This document shows, piece after piece, positions 32,536 to 42,737 of a stretch of DNA of 64,000 nt; the first letter of the stretch is position 1, and the number at the start of each line of letters is the position of its first letter. Under the pieces are notes generated by a model. That model saw only the letters and a program-made list of their open reading frames with translations, was not told where the DNA came from and searched no databases. A program made the position numbers and the translations under genes. The DNA comes from Streptomyces sp. WMMC940 (lineage in GTDB: Bacteria > Actinomycetota > Actinomycetes > Streptomycetales > Streptomycetaceae), in the NCBI RefSeq assembly GCF_027460265.1, contig NZ_JAPZBC010000001.1, forward strand, positions 3,557,001-3,621,000. Reading direction: 5' to 3'.

Positions 32536-33459
32536 GTGAATTCTCGGGAGAGCGCGAGTCCAGGACCCGGGCGAAGCGTTTGTGCGTATGTGGAACCGCG
32601 AGAGTTGTGGGAAAGAAATACAGTCCTTGCGAATGCCTTCTGCACCAGCGACGACCGGGTGCGGCTGGCCCAGAGCGCACTCGACGAGGCCCAGGCCGAC
32701 CGTACGAGGATGCTGGCCGCATTCGCGGTGGTCGTCGGCGACGACGGCACCGTCGCCGGCATGATGGGCCTGCCGGAACGAGAGGTCAGGGTTGCCCGCA
32801 GGACCGTCGGCCGGGAAGGCGCGCGTACCGTCGCGGCCAATCTACTGACACGAATGTCGGATCAGTCCGCCGATATGGGCGGGGAACCCGTGCAGACGGC
32901 CGGGGAGACCACGGCGTCTTTTCCCCGGGCGGAGCCGGCCGCGGTGCCGGTCTCGGCTCCGCCCGTGTCCCCGTACACCACCGCACAGCCGTCCCAGCAG
33001 ACCGGTACCTATTCGGTTCCAGTGGTCGAGGAACAGATCTGGGCCGAACCCGTCCCGCCCGTCCAACCCGTCCAGCCCGTTCCGTCCACGCAGCCCGCAA
33101 GTCCCGTCTGGTCTCCCTCGATGGATTCCGTTCTGGTGTGGAGCTGGCACTCCGGGCTGGATCTCCAGGTCGTCGCGAACGAACTCGGTCTGGAACTGCG
33201 AACGGTTCTCCAGCGCGTACAGACCCTCGCCGCGGACGGCCAGCTCGTGAAAGCCGACCAGGTCGCGCCGCGGGACTACTCGAGTGGCTCACGGGACCAC
33301 TCGGTCCCGTCGAGGGACTACGCGAACGGTTCGAGGGAGTACGCGACCGGTTCGAGGGAGTACTCGGGCCGGCACCGGCGGCACGAGGAGCCGATGGAGT
33401 TCTCCGACACCGGATCGTTCGGACTGGGCGGACTTTTCTCCAGCGCTTCCTGGTCCTGA
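32536..33459 (+). CDS. unknown protein with predicted helix-turn-helix segments and heptapeptide repeats
   Basis: The product is about 307 residues. The first third is helical, with GLPEREVRVARRTVGREGARTVAANLL resembling a helix-turn-helix. A Pro-rich linker (PVPPVQPVQPVPSTQPASPV) follows, then a second helical block (VWSWHSGLDLQVVANELGLELRTVLQRVQTLAADGQLV) that again looks like a winged-helix core. The end has five 7-residue repeats of (D/E)Y-like type (DYSSGSR, DHSVPSR, DYANGSR, EYATGSR, EYSGRHR). The GTG at 32536 follows GGAG at 8 nt. Function unknown; DNA binding is a guess. Confidence 0.7.
   Translation: MNSRESASPGPGRSVCAYVEPRELWERNTVLANAFCTSDDRVRLAQSALDEAQADRTRMLAAFAVVVGDDGTVAGMMGLPEREVRVARRTVGREGARTVAANLLTRMSDQSADMGGEPVQTAGETTASFPRAEPAAVPVSAPPVSPYTTAQPSQQTGTYSVPVVEEQIWAEPVPPVQPVQPVPSTQPASPVWSPSMDSVLVWSWHSGLDLQVVANELGLELRTVLQRVQTLAADGQLVKADQVAPRDYSSGSRDHSVPSRDYANGSREYATGSREYSGRHRRHEEPMEFSDTGSFGLGGLFSSASWS
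33272..33376 (+). repeat. five tandem 21-bp repeats inside the unknown gene
   Basis: GGGACTAC-type 21-bp units start at 33272, 33293, 33314, 33335 and 33356, coding the seven-residue repeats. The last unit is diverged. Confidence 0.75.
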
Positions 33460-33517
33460 GCGCCCACTGGCGCTCGCGCGTGCTGCCGCCCGACGGCGGG
33501 CGGCGCACGATGGAGGC

Positions 33518-34639
33518 ATGGACCGCGACCTCGCGGCCGTCAGCCTTCCCGGGCGGGTCGCCGGCCCCGACGAGGGGATCAGCCCCGAGGAGCTGGCCCT
33601 CGCCGCCCGCAACCACGGAATGCCGCTGGAGGCACTCCGGTACGGGCTGACGCCCCCGGGGCTGCACTACGTCCTCGTCCACTACGACATACCCGCCGCC
33701 GAGGCCGCCGACTGGCGGATCGGCGTCGGCGGGCTGGTGCGGACACCGCTGCGGCTGGACGTGGCGGACCTCAGGTCGTACCCGTCCGTCACGCTGCGCG
33801 TCACGATGGAGTGCGCGGGGAACGGGCGGGCCCGGCTCACCCCCCGGCCGGTGAGCCAGCCGTGGCTGGTGGAGGCGGTGGGCACCGCGGAGTGGACCGG
33901 CGTACCGCTGCGCACCCTGCTGCGGGAGGCCCGAGTGGAGCCCGGCGCCGTCGAGGCGGTGTTCACCGGCGCCGACCACGGCGTGGAGCGCGGTGTCGAA
34001 CAGGACTACCGCCGCAGCCTGCCGCTGAGCGTGGCCATGGGAGACGACCCGGAGGTGCTGGTCGCCTACGCGATGAACGGCGGTCCGCTGCCGCCGCAGC
34101 ACGGCCACCCCGTGCGGCTCGTCGTCCCCGGCTGGTACGGCATGGCCCAGGTGAAGTGGCTGTGCGACATCAACCTGACCGACACCCCCTTCACCGGCTT
34201 CCAGCAGTCCGTCGCGTACCGCTACCGACAGTCCGCGGACGAGCCCGGCGAGCCGGTCACCCGCATCGCCCCGCGCGCCCTGATGATCCCGCCGGGCTTC
34301 CCCGACTTCATGTCCCGCACCAGGGTGCTGCGCCCCGGCCGGACCGGGCTGGAGGGCCGTGCCTGGTCCGGCCACGCGCCGGTCGTGCGGGTGGAGGTCA
34401 GCACCGACGACGGGCGGAGCTGGCACGACGCGGCGCTCGACGTCCCGGAGGGCGGCACCTGGGCCTGGCGCCACTGGCACACGGCCTGGACGGCGACCCC
34501 CGGCAGCCATGTGCTCGTCGCGCGCGCCACCGACGCCGACGGCCGCACCCAGCCCCTCGACCAGCCGTGGAACCGGGGCGGCTTCGGGAACAACCTGGTG
34601 CAGCGGATCCCCGTCGTGTGCCTGCCGGAGGGTGCCTGA
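33518..34639 (+). CDS. sulfite-oxidase-family molybdenum enzyme
   Basis: The 373-residue oxidoreductase has two domains. The molybdopterin-binding domain has the conserved cysteine ligand in VTMECAGNGR, plus DYRRSLPLSVAMGDDPEVLVAYAMNGGPLPPQHGHPVRLVVPGWYGMAQVKWL. A dimerisation domain follows (VRVEVSTDDGRSWHDAALD, WRHWHTAW). There is no cytochrome b5 domain and no Tat signal, so it is probably cytoplasmic. It could oxidise sulfite or a related substrate; sequence alone does not tell. The ATG at 33518 follows GATGGAGGC. It is 58 nt downstream of the unknown repeat gene. Confidence 0.9.
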   Translation: MDRDLAAVSLPGRVAGPDEGISPEELALAARNHGMPLEALRYGLTPPGLHYVLVHYDIPAAEAADWRIGVGGLVRTPLRLDVADLRSYPSVTLRVTMECAGNGRARLTPRPVSQPWLVEAVGTAEWTGVPLRTLLREARVEPGAVEAVFTGADHGVERGVEQDYRRSLPLSVAMGDDPEVLVAYAMNGGPLPPQHGHPVRLVVPGWYGMAQVKWLCDINLTDTPFTGFQQSVAYRYRQSADEPGEPVTRIAPRALMIPPGFPDFMSRTRVLRPGRTGLEGRAWSGHAPVVRVEVSTDDGRSWHDAALDVPEGGTWAWRHWHTAWTATPGSHVLVARATDADGRTQPLDQPWNRGGFGNNLVQRIPVVCLPEGA

Positions 34640-34718
34640 GGCGCGCTCCGGCCCGACTTGCGAAGCGGCCCCCCATGGGGTTGGTTCGAAGGAGAACCCC
34701 TGTTGGGGGTGAGCCACT

Positions 34719-36526
<1,808 letters not shown>

Positions 36527-37717
36527 TCACCTCTCCAGGACCAGGGCCAGCCCCTGCCCGACGCCGATGCACAGCGCCGCGAGGCCCGTACCCGAGCCCG
36601 CGGCCGCGAGCTGGTGGGCGACGGCCCCGGTGAGCCGGGCGCCGGAGGCGCCGAGCGGATGGCCGATGGCGATGGCACCGCCGCGCGGGTTGACGCGGGC
36701 CGCATCGAGGTCCGGCCACTGGCGCAGACAGGCCAGCGCCTGCGCGGCGAACGCCTCGTTGAGCTCCACCGTCTGCAGCTCGCCGAACTCGCGGCCGGCC
36801 TTCTTCAGCGCACGCCGGGCGGCCTCGACCGGGCCCGCGCCGAAGTACTGCGGCTCGATACCGGTGACGGCCGAGGCGCCGACGCGGGCGAGCGGCTCCC
36901 GGCCGGTGGCGCGCAGCCCGTCCTCGTCCACGAGCAGCAGCGCGGCGGCGCCGTCGTTGAGCGGCGAGGAGTTGCCCGCGGTGACGGTGCCGTCCTCGCG
37001 GAAGACCGGCTTCAGCGCGGCCAGGGCCTCGGTGGAGGTGGTGTCACGGATGCACTCGTCCCGGGTCAGGTCCACTCCGTCGACGGGGACCACCTCGCCG
37101 TCGTACAGCCCGTCGGCCCAGGCGCGGGCGGCGTTGCGGTGGCTGGCGAGGGCGAACGCGTCCTGTTCGTCGCGACCGATGCCGTACCGGTCGGCCAGCA
37201 GCTCGGCGCCCTCGCCGAGGCCCACCGTCCACTCCTGCGGCATCCGCGGATTGACCATCCGCCAACCCAGCGTGGTCGAGTGCAGCTGCTGGTGGGCGGC
37301 GGGGAAGCCGCGCTCGGGCTTCTGCAGCACCCAGGGCGCGCGGCTCATGGACTCGACGCCGCCCGCGACGGCGATGGACGCGTCGCCGACGGCGACGGCG
37401 CGCGCGGCCTGGATGACGGCCTCCATGCCGGAGCCGCACAACCGGTTGACGGTCGTGCCGGGCACGGTGACCGGCAGGCCGGCGAGCAGCACGGCCATCC
37501 GCGCCACGTCCCGGTTGTCCTCGCCCGCGCCGTTGGCGTCGCCGAAGAAGACGTCGTCGATCCGTGCCGGGTCGAGCTCGGGCGTACGGGAGACGAGGGC
37601 GCCGAGCACCCCGGCGGCCAGGTCGTCGGGCCGCACCCCGGCGAGGGCGCCCCCGTACTTGCCGATGGGGGTGCGGACGGCGTCCACGACGTAGACGTCA
37701 CGGAGGCGGTCGGTCAT
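36527..37717 (-). CDS. pcaF: 3-oxoadipyl-CoA / acetyl-CoA C-acyltransferase (PcaF-type thiolase)
   Basis: The 396-residue thiolase has its active-site Cys in NRLCGSGMEAV, histidine in GHPLGASGARL and a second Cys in CIGVGQGLAL; ELNEAFAAQAL is also present. All catalytic residues are intact. Position between a pobA remnant and a pcaI/J remnant, with a PcaR-like regulator beyond, identifies it as PcaF, which splits 3-oxoadipyl-CoA to succinyl- and acetyl-CoA. The ATG at 37717 overlaps the remnant pcaJ stop (ATGA). With pcaI/J broken, its usual substrate may no longer be made locally, so it may now serve another thiolase role. Confidence 0.88.
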   Translation of the reverse strand: MTDRLRDVYVVDAVRTPIGKYGGALAGVRPDDLAAGVLGALVSRTPELDPARIDDVFFGDANGAGEDNRDVARMAVLLAGLPVTVPGTTVNRLCGSGMEAVIQAARAVAVGDASIAVAGGVESMSRAPWVLQKPERGFPAAHQQLHSTTLGWRMVNPRMPQEWTVGLGEGAELLADRYGIGRDEQDAFALASHRNAARAWADGLYDGEVVPVDGVDLTRDECIRDTTSTEALAALKPVFREDGTVTAGNSSPLNDGAAALLLVDEDGLRATGREPLARVGASAVTGIEPQYFGAGPVEAARRALKKAGREFGELQTVELNEAFAAQALACLRQWPDLDAARVNPRGGAIAIGHPLGASGARLTGAVAHQLAAAGSGTGLAALCIGVGQGLALVLER

Positions 37718-38224
37718 GACGGCTCAGCTCCTGTCTTGTCTCGTACCTCGTCGGGGATGACCCCGGGGGCGGTCTCGACGAGTGCGAACCCGGCGGCGTT
37801 GGTGTCCGGCGCCCCGAGGTCGGTGAAGACCCGGTGCACACCTCCGGCCCGTGAGGGGGAGCGTGCAGGCACGGACGAGTTCCGGGGAGCCGTCCTCGGC
37901 GGTGCGGTCGGTGCGGACCACGACCCGGTGGGCGCCGTGGACGAGGTCCGTCGCGCCTCCCGCTCCCCTGACCGTTCCTCCGGGGACGGCCCGGTCGGCG
38001 AGGTCCCCCCGCTCGGAGACCTGCACGGCTCCCAGCACCACGGTGTCGTGGCGGTCCCCGCGGGCGACCCGCACCAGGGGGAAGTCGGTGGTGATGCCGT
38101 GCTCGAGGGCGTGGTCGCGGTCGTCGAAGGCGCCGACCTCCTCGGGCGGCGACGCGACGGCGAGCGACGCACGGTCCGCGGCGTCGCCCACCGCCTCGGC
38201 GGCGGACCGCTTGACTCTGTCCAT
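37714..38224 (-). pseudogene. fused and frameshifted remnant of pcaI-pcaJ, 3-oxoadipate CoA-transferase
   Basis: The reverse frame begins like PcaI (MDRVKRSAAEAV.., then ..ASLAVA), jumps to an internal PcaI piece (FDDRDHALEHGITTDFPLVR then VARGDRHD), and jumps again into PcaJ (TVVLGAVQVSERGDLADRA.., GGATDLVHGAHRVVV, DGSPELVRACTLPLTG). After about 37850 the PcaJ ending continues in another frame (GVHRVFTDLGAPDTNAAGFA, then LVETAPGVIP). So at least two large deletions fused the two subunit genes, and one frameshift followed. The active-site glutamate region of PcaJ (SENG) is missing. Non-functional. The stop still overlaps the pcaF start as in an intact operon. Confidence 0.85.
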
Positions 38225-38252
38225 GGAGACTTCCACTCGATCCGTTCGCCAT

Positions 38253-38268
38253 ATGAACTAGAGTTCAT
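38253..38268. promoter_or_regulatory. 16-bp palindromic operator between pca remnants and pcaR-like gene
   Basis: ATGAACT-AG-AGTTCAT, in the 103-nt gap between the divergent pcaI remnant and the IclR-type regulator. It is the likely binding site of that regulator; inference from place and symmetry. Confidence 0.6.
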
Positions 38269-38327
38269 CTTCGGCTCGCCATGAGTCTGCGTGCACCCGG
38301 CACACGTGTCAACGCCCTGGAGAACCG

Positions 38328-39965
38328 ATGCCAGCCGCTCCCCCCGCAGAGGCCGTGGCTCCGCTGATGCGCGGTATCGCCGTGCTGCGCGCACTCAGCG
38401 ACGCGGGCGGCCGGATGGACCTCAGCGACCTCGCGCGCTCCACGGGGCTGGCCCGCTCGACCGCCGACCGCGTCGCGGCGACGCTGGCGCGGATGGGGTA
38501 CGTACGCCTCCGGGCCCATGAGGTCCGGCTCGCCCCACGGCTCATGGAACTGGGGAACGCCTACCTCGCCGCGCTGTCCCTGCCGCGCCGGCTCGGCCCA
38601 CTCGCCGAGCGTCTCGCCGACGAGCTCGACGAACCGGTCTCGCTCGCCGTCCCCGACCGCGACGGCATCCGCCTCGTCCACCAGACCGCCCGGCGGCGAG
38701 CCATGTCGCCCACCTTCCGGATCGGCGACCTGCTGCCGTACGAACGCACCGCCGCGGGAGCGGTGTTCGCGGCCGGATGGACGGACGGCACATGGGCAGC
38801 CCGAAGCGGTGACGCCCCCGGAGCCGAGGACGGAGCCCCGCCCGACGGGGCCGGAAGGACCGCCGACGCGGAGGAGGCGTTCCGGCGACGGGCAGCACGC
38901 TCCGGCGAGGCCGGCTGGGCCGTGGACGACCAGCTCATCGAGCCGGGACTGGTCGCCATCGCCCTGCCCGTGCACGACCGCGAGGGCTCCGTCGTCTGCG
39001 CGGTGAGCGTGGTCGGCCACACCAGCCGGCACACCGCGGACTCCCTCGGCCGCGCCGTGCTGCCCGTGGTGCGGGAGACGGTCGCCGCGATGGAGGAGGA
39101 GTTGCGCCGGGACCGCCCGGCCTCGCGGGCACCCTCGCCGAACGGCCTCGCTCACTGGACCACGGCCTCCAAGCAGGAACTCGGCGCTGAGTTCGTGGAG
39201 TCGCTGGCCAGGGGGCTCACCGTGATCACCGCCTTCGGCGAGGGCCGTCCCGAACTGTCCCTCACCGCAGTGGCCGAGGCCACCGGCCTGGCCCGGGCCA
39301 CCGCCCGCCGTGCGCTCATCACCCTGGAACACCTCGGCTACGTCGGCTCGGGGGACCGCGTCTTCCGGCTCACTCCGCGCGTGCTGTCCCTCGGCCTCCC
39401 CGCACTGTCCCGGACGACGCTCCCCGACGTCGCCGTACCGCACATGGCCGAACTGGTGCGTCGCGTGCACGACTCCGCGTCCCTCGCGGTTCTCGACGGG
39501 GACGACATCCGCTACACCGCGCGCGTCGCCACCGAGCGGATCACGAGCGTCGACATCACCATCGGCACCCGCTTCCCCGCGTACGCCGCCTCCATGGGGC
39601 GGGTCCTGCTGGCCGGGCTCCCCGCCGGGGAGCGTGCGGACCGTCTCGCCCGCACCGCACTGCGCCCGCTCACCTCACGTACCGTCACCGAACCGCCGCG
39701 CCTGCTCGGGCTCCTCGACCGCGTCCACGACGAGGGGTTCGCGCTGGTCGACGAGGAGCTGGAGGAGGGGCTCCGTTCGCTGGCCGTCCCCGTGCGGGAC
39801 CACACGGGCCGCACCGTCGCCGCGCTGAACGTCGCCATGCACACGGCCCGCCGCACGACCGGCGAGTGCCTCACCGAGGTCCTCCCCGCTCTCCGGGCCA
39901 CGGCCGCCGCGATCGAGTCCGACCTCCACATCGCGGGTCGATTCGCCCGCGTCCCCGAGGTCTGA
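38328..39965 (+). CDS. tandem-duplicated IclR-family regulator (PcaR-like)
   Basis: The 545-residue protein is made of two IclR units. Unit one (1-255) has helix-turn-helix LMRGIAVLRALSDAGGRMDLSDLARSTGLARSTADRVAATLARMGYV and effector domain. Unit two (about 275-545) has VESLARGLTVITAFGEGRPELSLTAVAEATGLARATARRALITLEHLGYV with a PcaR-like effector domain (VHDSASLAVLDGDDIRYTARV, ASMGRVLLAGL, VDEELEEGLRSLAVPVRD). Unit two is closer to classic PcaR/PobR. Such double-length regulators are found in actinobacterial pca clusters. The ATG at 38328 follows GGAGAACC. Still intact although its target operon is decayed. Confidence 0.88.
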   Translation: MPAAPPAEAVAPLMRGIAVLRALSDAGGRMDLSDLARSTGLARSTADRVAATLARMGYVRLRAHEVRLAPRLMELGNAYLAALSLPRRLGPLAERLADELDEPVSLAVPDRDGIRLVHQTARRRAMSPTFRIGDLLPYERTAAGAVFAAGWTDGTWAARSGDAPGAEDGAPPDGAGRTADAEEAFRRRAARSGEAGWAVDDQLIEPGLVAIALPVHDREGSVVCAVSVVGHTSRHTADSLGRAVLPVVRETVAAMEEELRRDRPASRAPSPNGLAHWTTASKQELGAEFVESLARGLTVITAFGEGRPELSLTAVAEATGLARATARRALITLEHLGYVGSGDRVFRLTPRVLSLGLPALSRTTLPDVAVPHMAELVRRVHDSASLAVLDGDDIRYTARVATERITSVDITIGTRFPAYAASMGRVLLAGLPAGERADRLARTALRPLTSRTVTEPPRLLGLLDRVHDEGFALVDEELEEGLRSLAVPVRDHTGRTVAALNVAMHTARRTTGECLTEVLPALRATAAAIESDLHIAGRFARVPEV

Positions 39966-39981
39966 CCACCGCCCGGCGGAC

Positions 39982-40620
39982 TCAGCCGGTCCAGAAGTCC
40001 CACCAGCGAGTGAGCACCAGCATGCCGATGATCCCCGTCCACGCGGCCGGCGGCAGCCAGCCGAACTCCCGCAGCCCGTCCCGCAGCCCGGCCGGCGCCG
40101 GCAGCATCCGGTGCCCGACGGTGTGCCGCGTCACCCGGCAGAACAGGACGATCGTGGCGACCCACGCGAGACAGCACCACAGGCAGAGGGCACCGATCCG
40201 GTACAGCGACTGGAACTGCAGCCAGGTGCAGAAGGCGACCCCGAAGAGCGCTCCCCCGTTGAGCGCGAGCCAGAACCAGCGCCGGTACCGGGCCCCCGCC
40301 AGCAGCCCGGCGCCCACCGCGATCACCACGGCGTACGAGACGAGCCCCAGCATCGGGTTGGGGAAGCCGAAGACGGCCGCCTGCTCGCTCTTCATGATGC
40401 TCCCGCACGACACGACGGGGTTGAGGCTGCACCCGGGGGTGAAGCCCGGGTCCTCCAGCAGCCGGAACTTGTCGAGCGTGATGGCCCAGGAGGCGAGCAG
40501 CCCCGCCGCGCCCGTGACCACGAGCATCAGGGCGAAGCCCCGGCTCGCGCCCACCCCGGTCGCGGGGGCGTCCGGTGCCGTCACGGGACGCGCGACGCGC
40601 CTTCTGGCTCGTGTCCCCAT
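39982..40620 (-). CDS. vitamin K epoxide reductase (VKOR) family membrane protein
   Basis: The 212-residue product has five membrane segments. Both VKOR cysteine pairs are present: the loop pair in GCSLNPVVSCGSIM and the active CxxC in ALCLWCCLAW; the conserved Ser/Asn context (FPNPMLGLVSYAVV) is also there. It should oxidise quinone-linked thiols and drive disulfide formation in exported proteins. No fused thioredoxin domain. The ATG at 40620 is used; the frame upstream is not protein-like. The chaplins nearby carry Cys pairs that could be its substrates, but that is guesswork. Confidence 0.92.
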   Translation of the reverse strand: MGTRARRRVARPVTAPDAPATGVGASRGFALMLVVTGAAGLLASWAITLDKFRLLEDPGFTPGCSLNPVVSCGSIMKSEQAAVFGFPNPMLGLVSYAVVIAVGAGLLAGARYRRWFWLALNGGALFGVAFCTWLQFQSLYRIGALCLWCCLAWVATIVLFCRVTRHTVGHRMLPAPAGLRDGLREFGWLPPAAWTGIIGMLVLTRWWDFWTG

Positions 40621-40788
40621 GTCTCTCCAGACTCCCTCTCCGGCCGGATCCGTCCGGCTGATTCCCCGGCCCTCCGTCACCTGGGCCGATGCGCACACGC
40701 AGTAATCGCCGCCCCGCTCGACACGACGGATCGTCAGATGCGGACTAGCGTCGCGGGTGTCCACAACCCCCTCTGACAGGAGGCCACC

Positions 40789-40923
40789 GTGAAGCTGACG
40801 CTTCCTCACCCGGCGGCGGCCGCCGCCGCGGGCACCGGAATACGACTCAGGCTCGCCGGGACAGCCCGGGCGGACGCGCACCGCGCGCCCTCCCGCCCGG
40901 CGAGCGGTGTCCGGCAGCTCTGA
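40789..40923 (+). CDS. 44-residue basic peptide of unknown function
   Basis: A short frame starts GTG behind a perfect AGGAGG (40778-40783) and reads MKLTLPHPAAAAAAGTGIRL, followed by a basic Arg/Ala-rich tail ending SGVRQL. A hairpin terminator follows 17 nt after the stop. The strong ribosome site and terminator argue for a real small gene; composition is simple and no family is recognised. It may also be a leader peptide. Confidence 0.45.
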   Translation: MKLTLPHPAAAAAAGTGIRLRLAGTARADAHRAPSRPASGVRQL

Positions 40924-40940
40924 CCAGCAAGGTGTGAACC

Positions 40941-40977
40941 AGGCCCGGCCGGCGGTCGTACCGCCGTTGCCGGGCCT
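40941..40977. terminator. hairpin terminator
   Basis: AGGCCCGGC plus CGGCGGT pairs with ACCGCCG and GCCGGGCCT around a CGT loop, with a 2-nt bulge. Shared by the 44-residue frame and the converging DUF5949 gene. Confidence 0.75.
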
Positions 40978-40996
40978 CTTGCCGCCCGGTGACGGC

Positions 40997-41512
40997 TCAG
41001 CCACGCAGCTGACGGACCGGCAGCAGGCAGTGCGCCGCTGTCGACAGCACGGACTCGTCACCGACGAACTCCCGGAGCCTGTCCTCGGTGACCGGAACCC
41101 CCGGCGCGGCGTCCGGCCAGGGCCGCGTCGCGAAGATGAAGTACACGTGCCCCCGGTCCCGTACCGCGGCCAGCCACTCCTGCGGCACCGTGCACTGCGC
41201 GGTGAGGTGAGGCATCGTCAGCACGGCCTGGCCCGCCTCCACCAGCAACGTGACGGGAAACCCGGCGGACTCGGCGGCGTCCACGAACTCGGTCCCGACC
41301 GGCAGACCCACGTCGTCGAGCAGCTGCCGGGCCGCGGCCTCGGCCCCCTCCGGTCCGCCGTCGCCGTCGCCGAGTGCGTAGGCCAGCAGGAAGGGCATGT
41401 CGCGCTCGTCGTCGGGGTGCTCCCCGCTCCAGGCGATGACGACGAGGGTGCCCAGTCGGGCCGGGCGGAAGGCGCGTACCGCGCCGCGGGTTGAGGTCAC
41501 GTTCGGGACCAT
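40997..41512 (-). CDS. DUF5949-family protein
   Basis: The 171-residue cytoplasmic protein starts MVPNVTSTRGAVRAFRPARL, then LGTLVVIAWSGEHPDDERDMPFLLAYALGDGDGGPEGAEAA, FPVTLLVEAGQAVLTMPHLTAQC, EWLAAVRDRGHVYFIFATRPWP, and ends LPVRQLRG. I know this pattern from actinobacteria-specific DUF5949. Function unknown. The ATG at 41512 follows AGTCGCT without a clear Shine-Dalgarno site, so it may be leaderless. Confidence 0.8.
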   Translation of the reverse strand: MVPNVTSTRGAVRAFRPARLGTLVVIAWSGEHPDDERDMPFLLAYALGDGDGGPEGAEAAARQLLDDVGLPVGTEFVDAAESAGFPVTLLVEAGQAVLTMPHLTAQCTVPQEWLAAVRDRGHVYFIFATRPWPDAAPGVPVTEDRLREFVGDESVLSTAAHCLLPVRQLRG

Positions 41513-41657
41513 AGCGACTTAGCCGAACCCTTCGGGCACCCATGTCACACGCGCGGGGGAGCCCACCGCCGGATTAGCCCGAAGGGGTCGCACTCGCTCA
41601 ACCGTGCGCAGACCCGCCGCGGCCGGCGGACCGGCGGCGGCAGGGCCCGGGAGGCGG

Positions 41658-41692
41658 GGAAGGCCCGGCGGAATCCTTCCGCCGGGCCTTCC
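41658..41692. terminator. hairpin terminator downstream of the small secreted protein gene
   Basis: A 16-bp perfect stem GGAAGGCCCGGCGGAA with its complement and a TCC loop. The rest of the 200-nt gap to DUF5949 shows no gene. Confidence 0.85.
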
Positions 41693-41714
41693 GGGACCGT
41701 ACCGGGGACGCCGC

Positions 41715-42002
41715 TCAGGCGCCCAGGGGGAGCCCACCGAGGAGCTGCTGCGGGGCGCCCGCCTTGCTCCTGTTCAGGTCGTCGGCGGTGCCCTGGACCG
41801 TGTTCAGCAGCGAGCCGTCCCGCTCCGTGTCCAGCGTCCTGTTCGTGAGGGGCTCCACGGCACCCGTGGTCTCGCTCGCGACGGTACCCAGCGCGCCGTT
41901 CAGACTGGTCGGAGCGAGCTCGGAAGCGGCGAAAGCCGGGGCCGAGGCACCCGCGGCGACCAGCGAACCGGCGACGACCGCAGCGACCTTCATGGGCTTC
42001 AT
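41715..42002 (-). CDS. small secreted protein
   Basis: The 95-residue product has a signal peptide (MKPMKVAAVVAGSLVAAGASAPAFA) and a mature chain ASELAPTSLNGALGTVASETTGAV..LDTERDGSLLNTVQGTADDLNRSKAGAPQQLLGGLPLGA, free of Cys. No named family, but small secreted proteins of this style sit beside chaplin genes in streptomycetes. AAGGAGATA precedes the ATG. The upstream gap has a GTTAC-N7-GTAAC inverted repeat (42104-42120). Confidence 0.75.
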   Translation of the reverse strand: MKPMKVAAVVAGSLVAAGASAPAFAASELAPTSLNGALGTVASETTGAVEPLTNRTLDTERDGSLLNTVQGTADDLNRSKAGAPQQLLGGLPLGA

Positions 42003-42276
42003 CAGTGAATATCTCCTTCGGCAACGCGTGTCGCGCGCACAAGTGGCGGAGGCTTGGGGCACATTGCGGATGCCCGGCATGCCCTGTCGTGCTTTTCTGT
42101 GCTGTTACGTCTTCTGTAACGATCCGTCACCCGGGCCGGAAACCCCGAGAACCGGGGATTCTCCCGGCCCACCCGAATGAAGCTCCCCGTTCGGATGTTC
42201 CTATCGGAGTCCTCTCGCCGGTCACGGGCGGGGACGGCGGCCGGTCCGGGCCCCGTGAACGCACCCGGCACGAGAA
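42003..42276. promoter_or_regulatory. intergenic region with GTTAC/GTAAC motif
   Basis: GTTAC (42104-42108) and GTAAC (42116-42120) form an inverted repeat, followed by GTCAC at 42126-42130. Spaced GTnAC boxes of this sort are typical for OmpR-type response-regulator sites; the protein is unknown. No gene seen. Confidence 0.35.
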
Positions 42277-42310
42277 GGCCGCCCTTCCCGCCGCGGCGGG
42301 AAGGGCGGCC
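42277..42310. terminator. 34-bp perfect palindrome, hairpin terminator of a chaplin gene
   Basis: GGCCGCCCTTCCCGCC is followed by GC and its reverse complement. It lies 20 nt after the chaplin stop (reverse strand). Confidence 0.85.
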
Positions 42311-42330
42311 CGAGGCGCCCGTGCAGGCGA

Positions 42331-42570
42331 TCAGTCGTTGACGCAGGCGTTGCCGAAGGCCGGGTTCAGCAGACCGACGACGTCGGCGGTGTTGCCGCAG
42401 ACGTTGACCGGAACGTGGACCGGAACCTGGGCCAAGTTGCCGGAGAGCACGCCCGGCGAGTTCGCCGCTGCGGCCTCCGCGCCGCTGTCGGCGGCGGCGA
42501 TGCCGGTGGAACCCGCAACAGCGGCGGCGGCGAGGGTGGACAGGACGAAAGCCTTCGCGGTACGCGACAT
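42331..42570 (-). CDS. short chaplin
   Basis: The 79-residue secreted amyloid-forming surface protein has a signal peptide (KAFVLSTLAAAAVAGSTGIAAA) and one chaplin domain: DSGAEAAAANSPGVLSGNLA, QVPVHVPVNVCGNTADVVGL, LNPAFGNACVND. It includes the Cys pair of the short chaplins. Short chaplins assemble at the air-water interface and let hyphae grow into the air. The ATG at 42570 follows AAGGAG at 9 nt. The terminator palindrome lies downstream. Confidence 0.95.
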   Translation of the reverse strand: MSRTAKAFVLSTLAAAAVAGSTGIAAADSGAEAAAANSPGVLSGNLAQVPVHVPVNVCGNTADVVGLLNPAFGNACVND

Positions 42571-42695
42571 GGAGAAGCACTCCTTGGTCAAAATGTTCAG
42601 TGGCCGTGCGTGACTGCCCGGTCCGATGGTTCAACGGCAGCGAGGTCTGCCAGGTTGTGCGGCCGAAGGAGTGAACAACCGGTCGGCGCACAGGG

Positions 42696-42732
42696 TTGCG
42701 GGCGTCCAGCGGCGTGCCCGCCGGACGCCCGC
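42696..42732. terminator. hairpin terminator of the second short chaplin gene
   Basis: TGCGGGCGTCC pairs with GGACGCCCGCA, 11 bp, around a 15-nt loop, just after the chaplin stop. Confidence 0.65.
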
Positions 42733-42737
42733 ACGCG

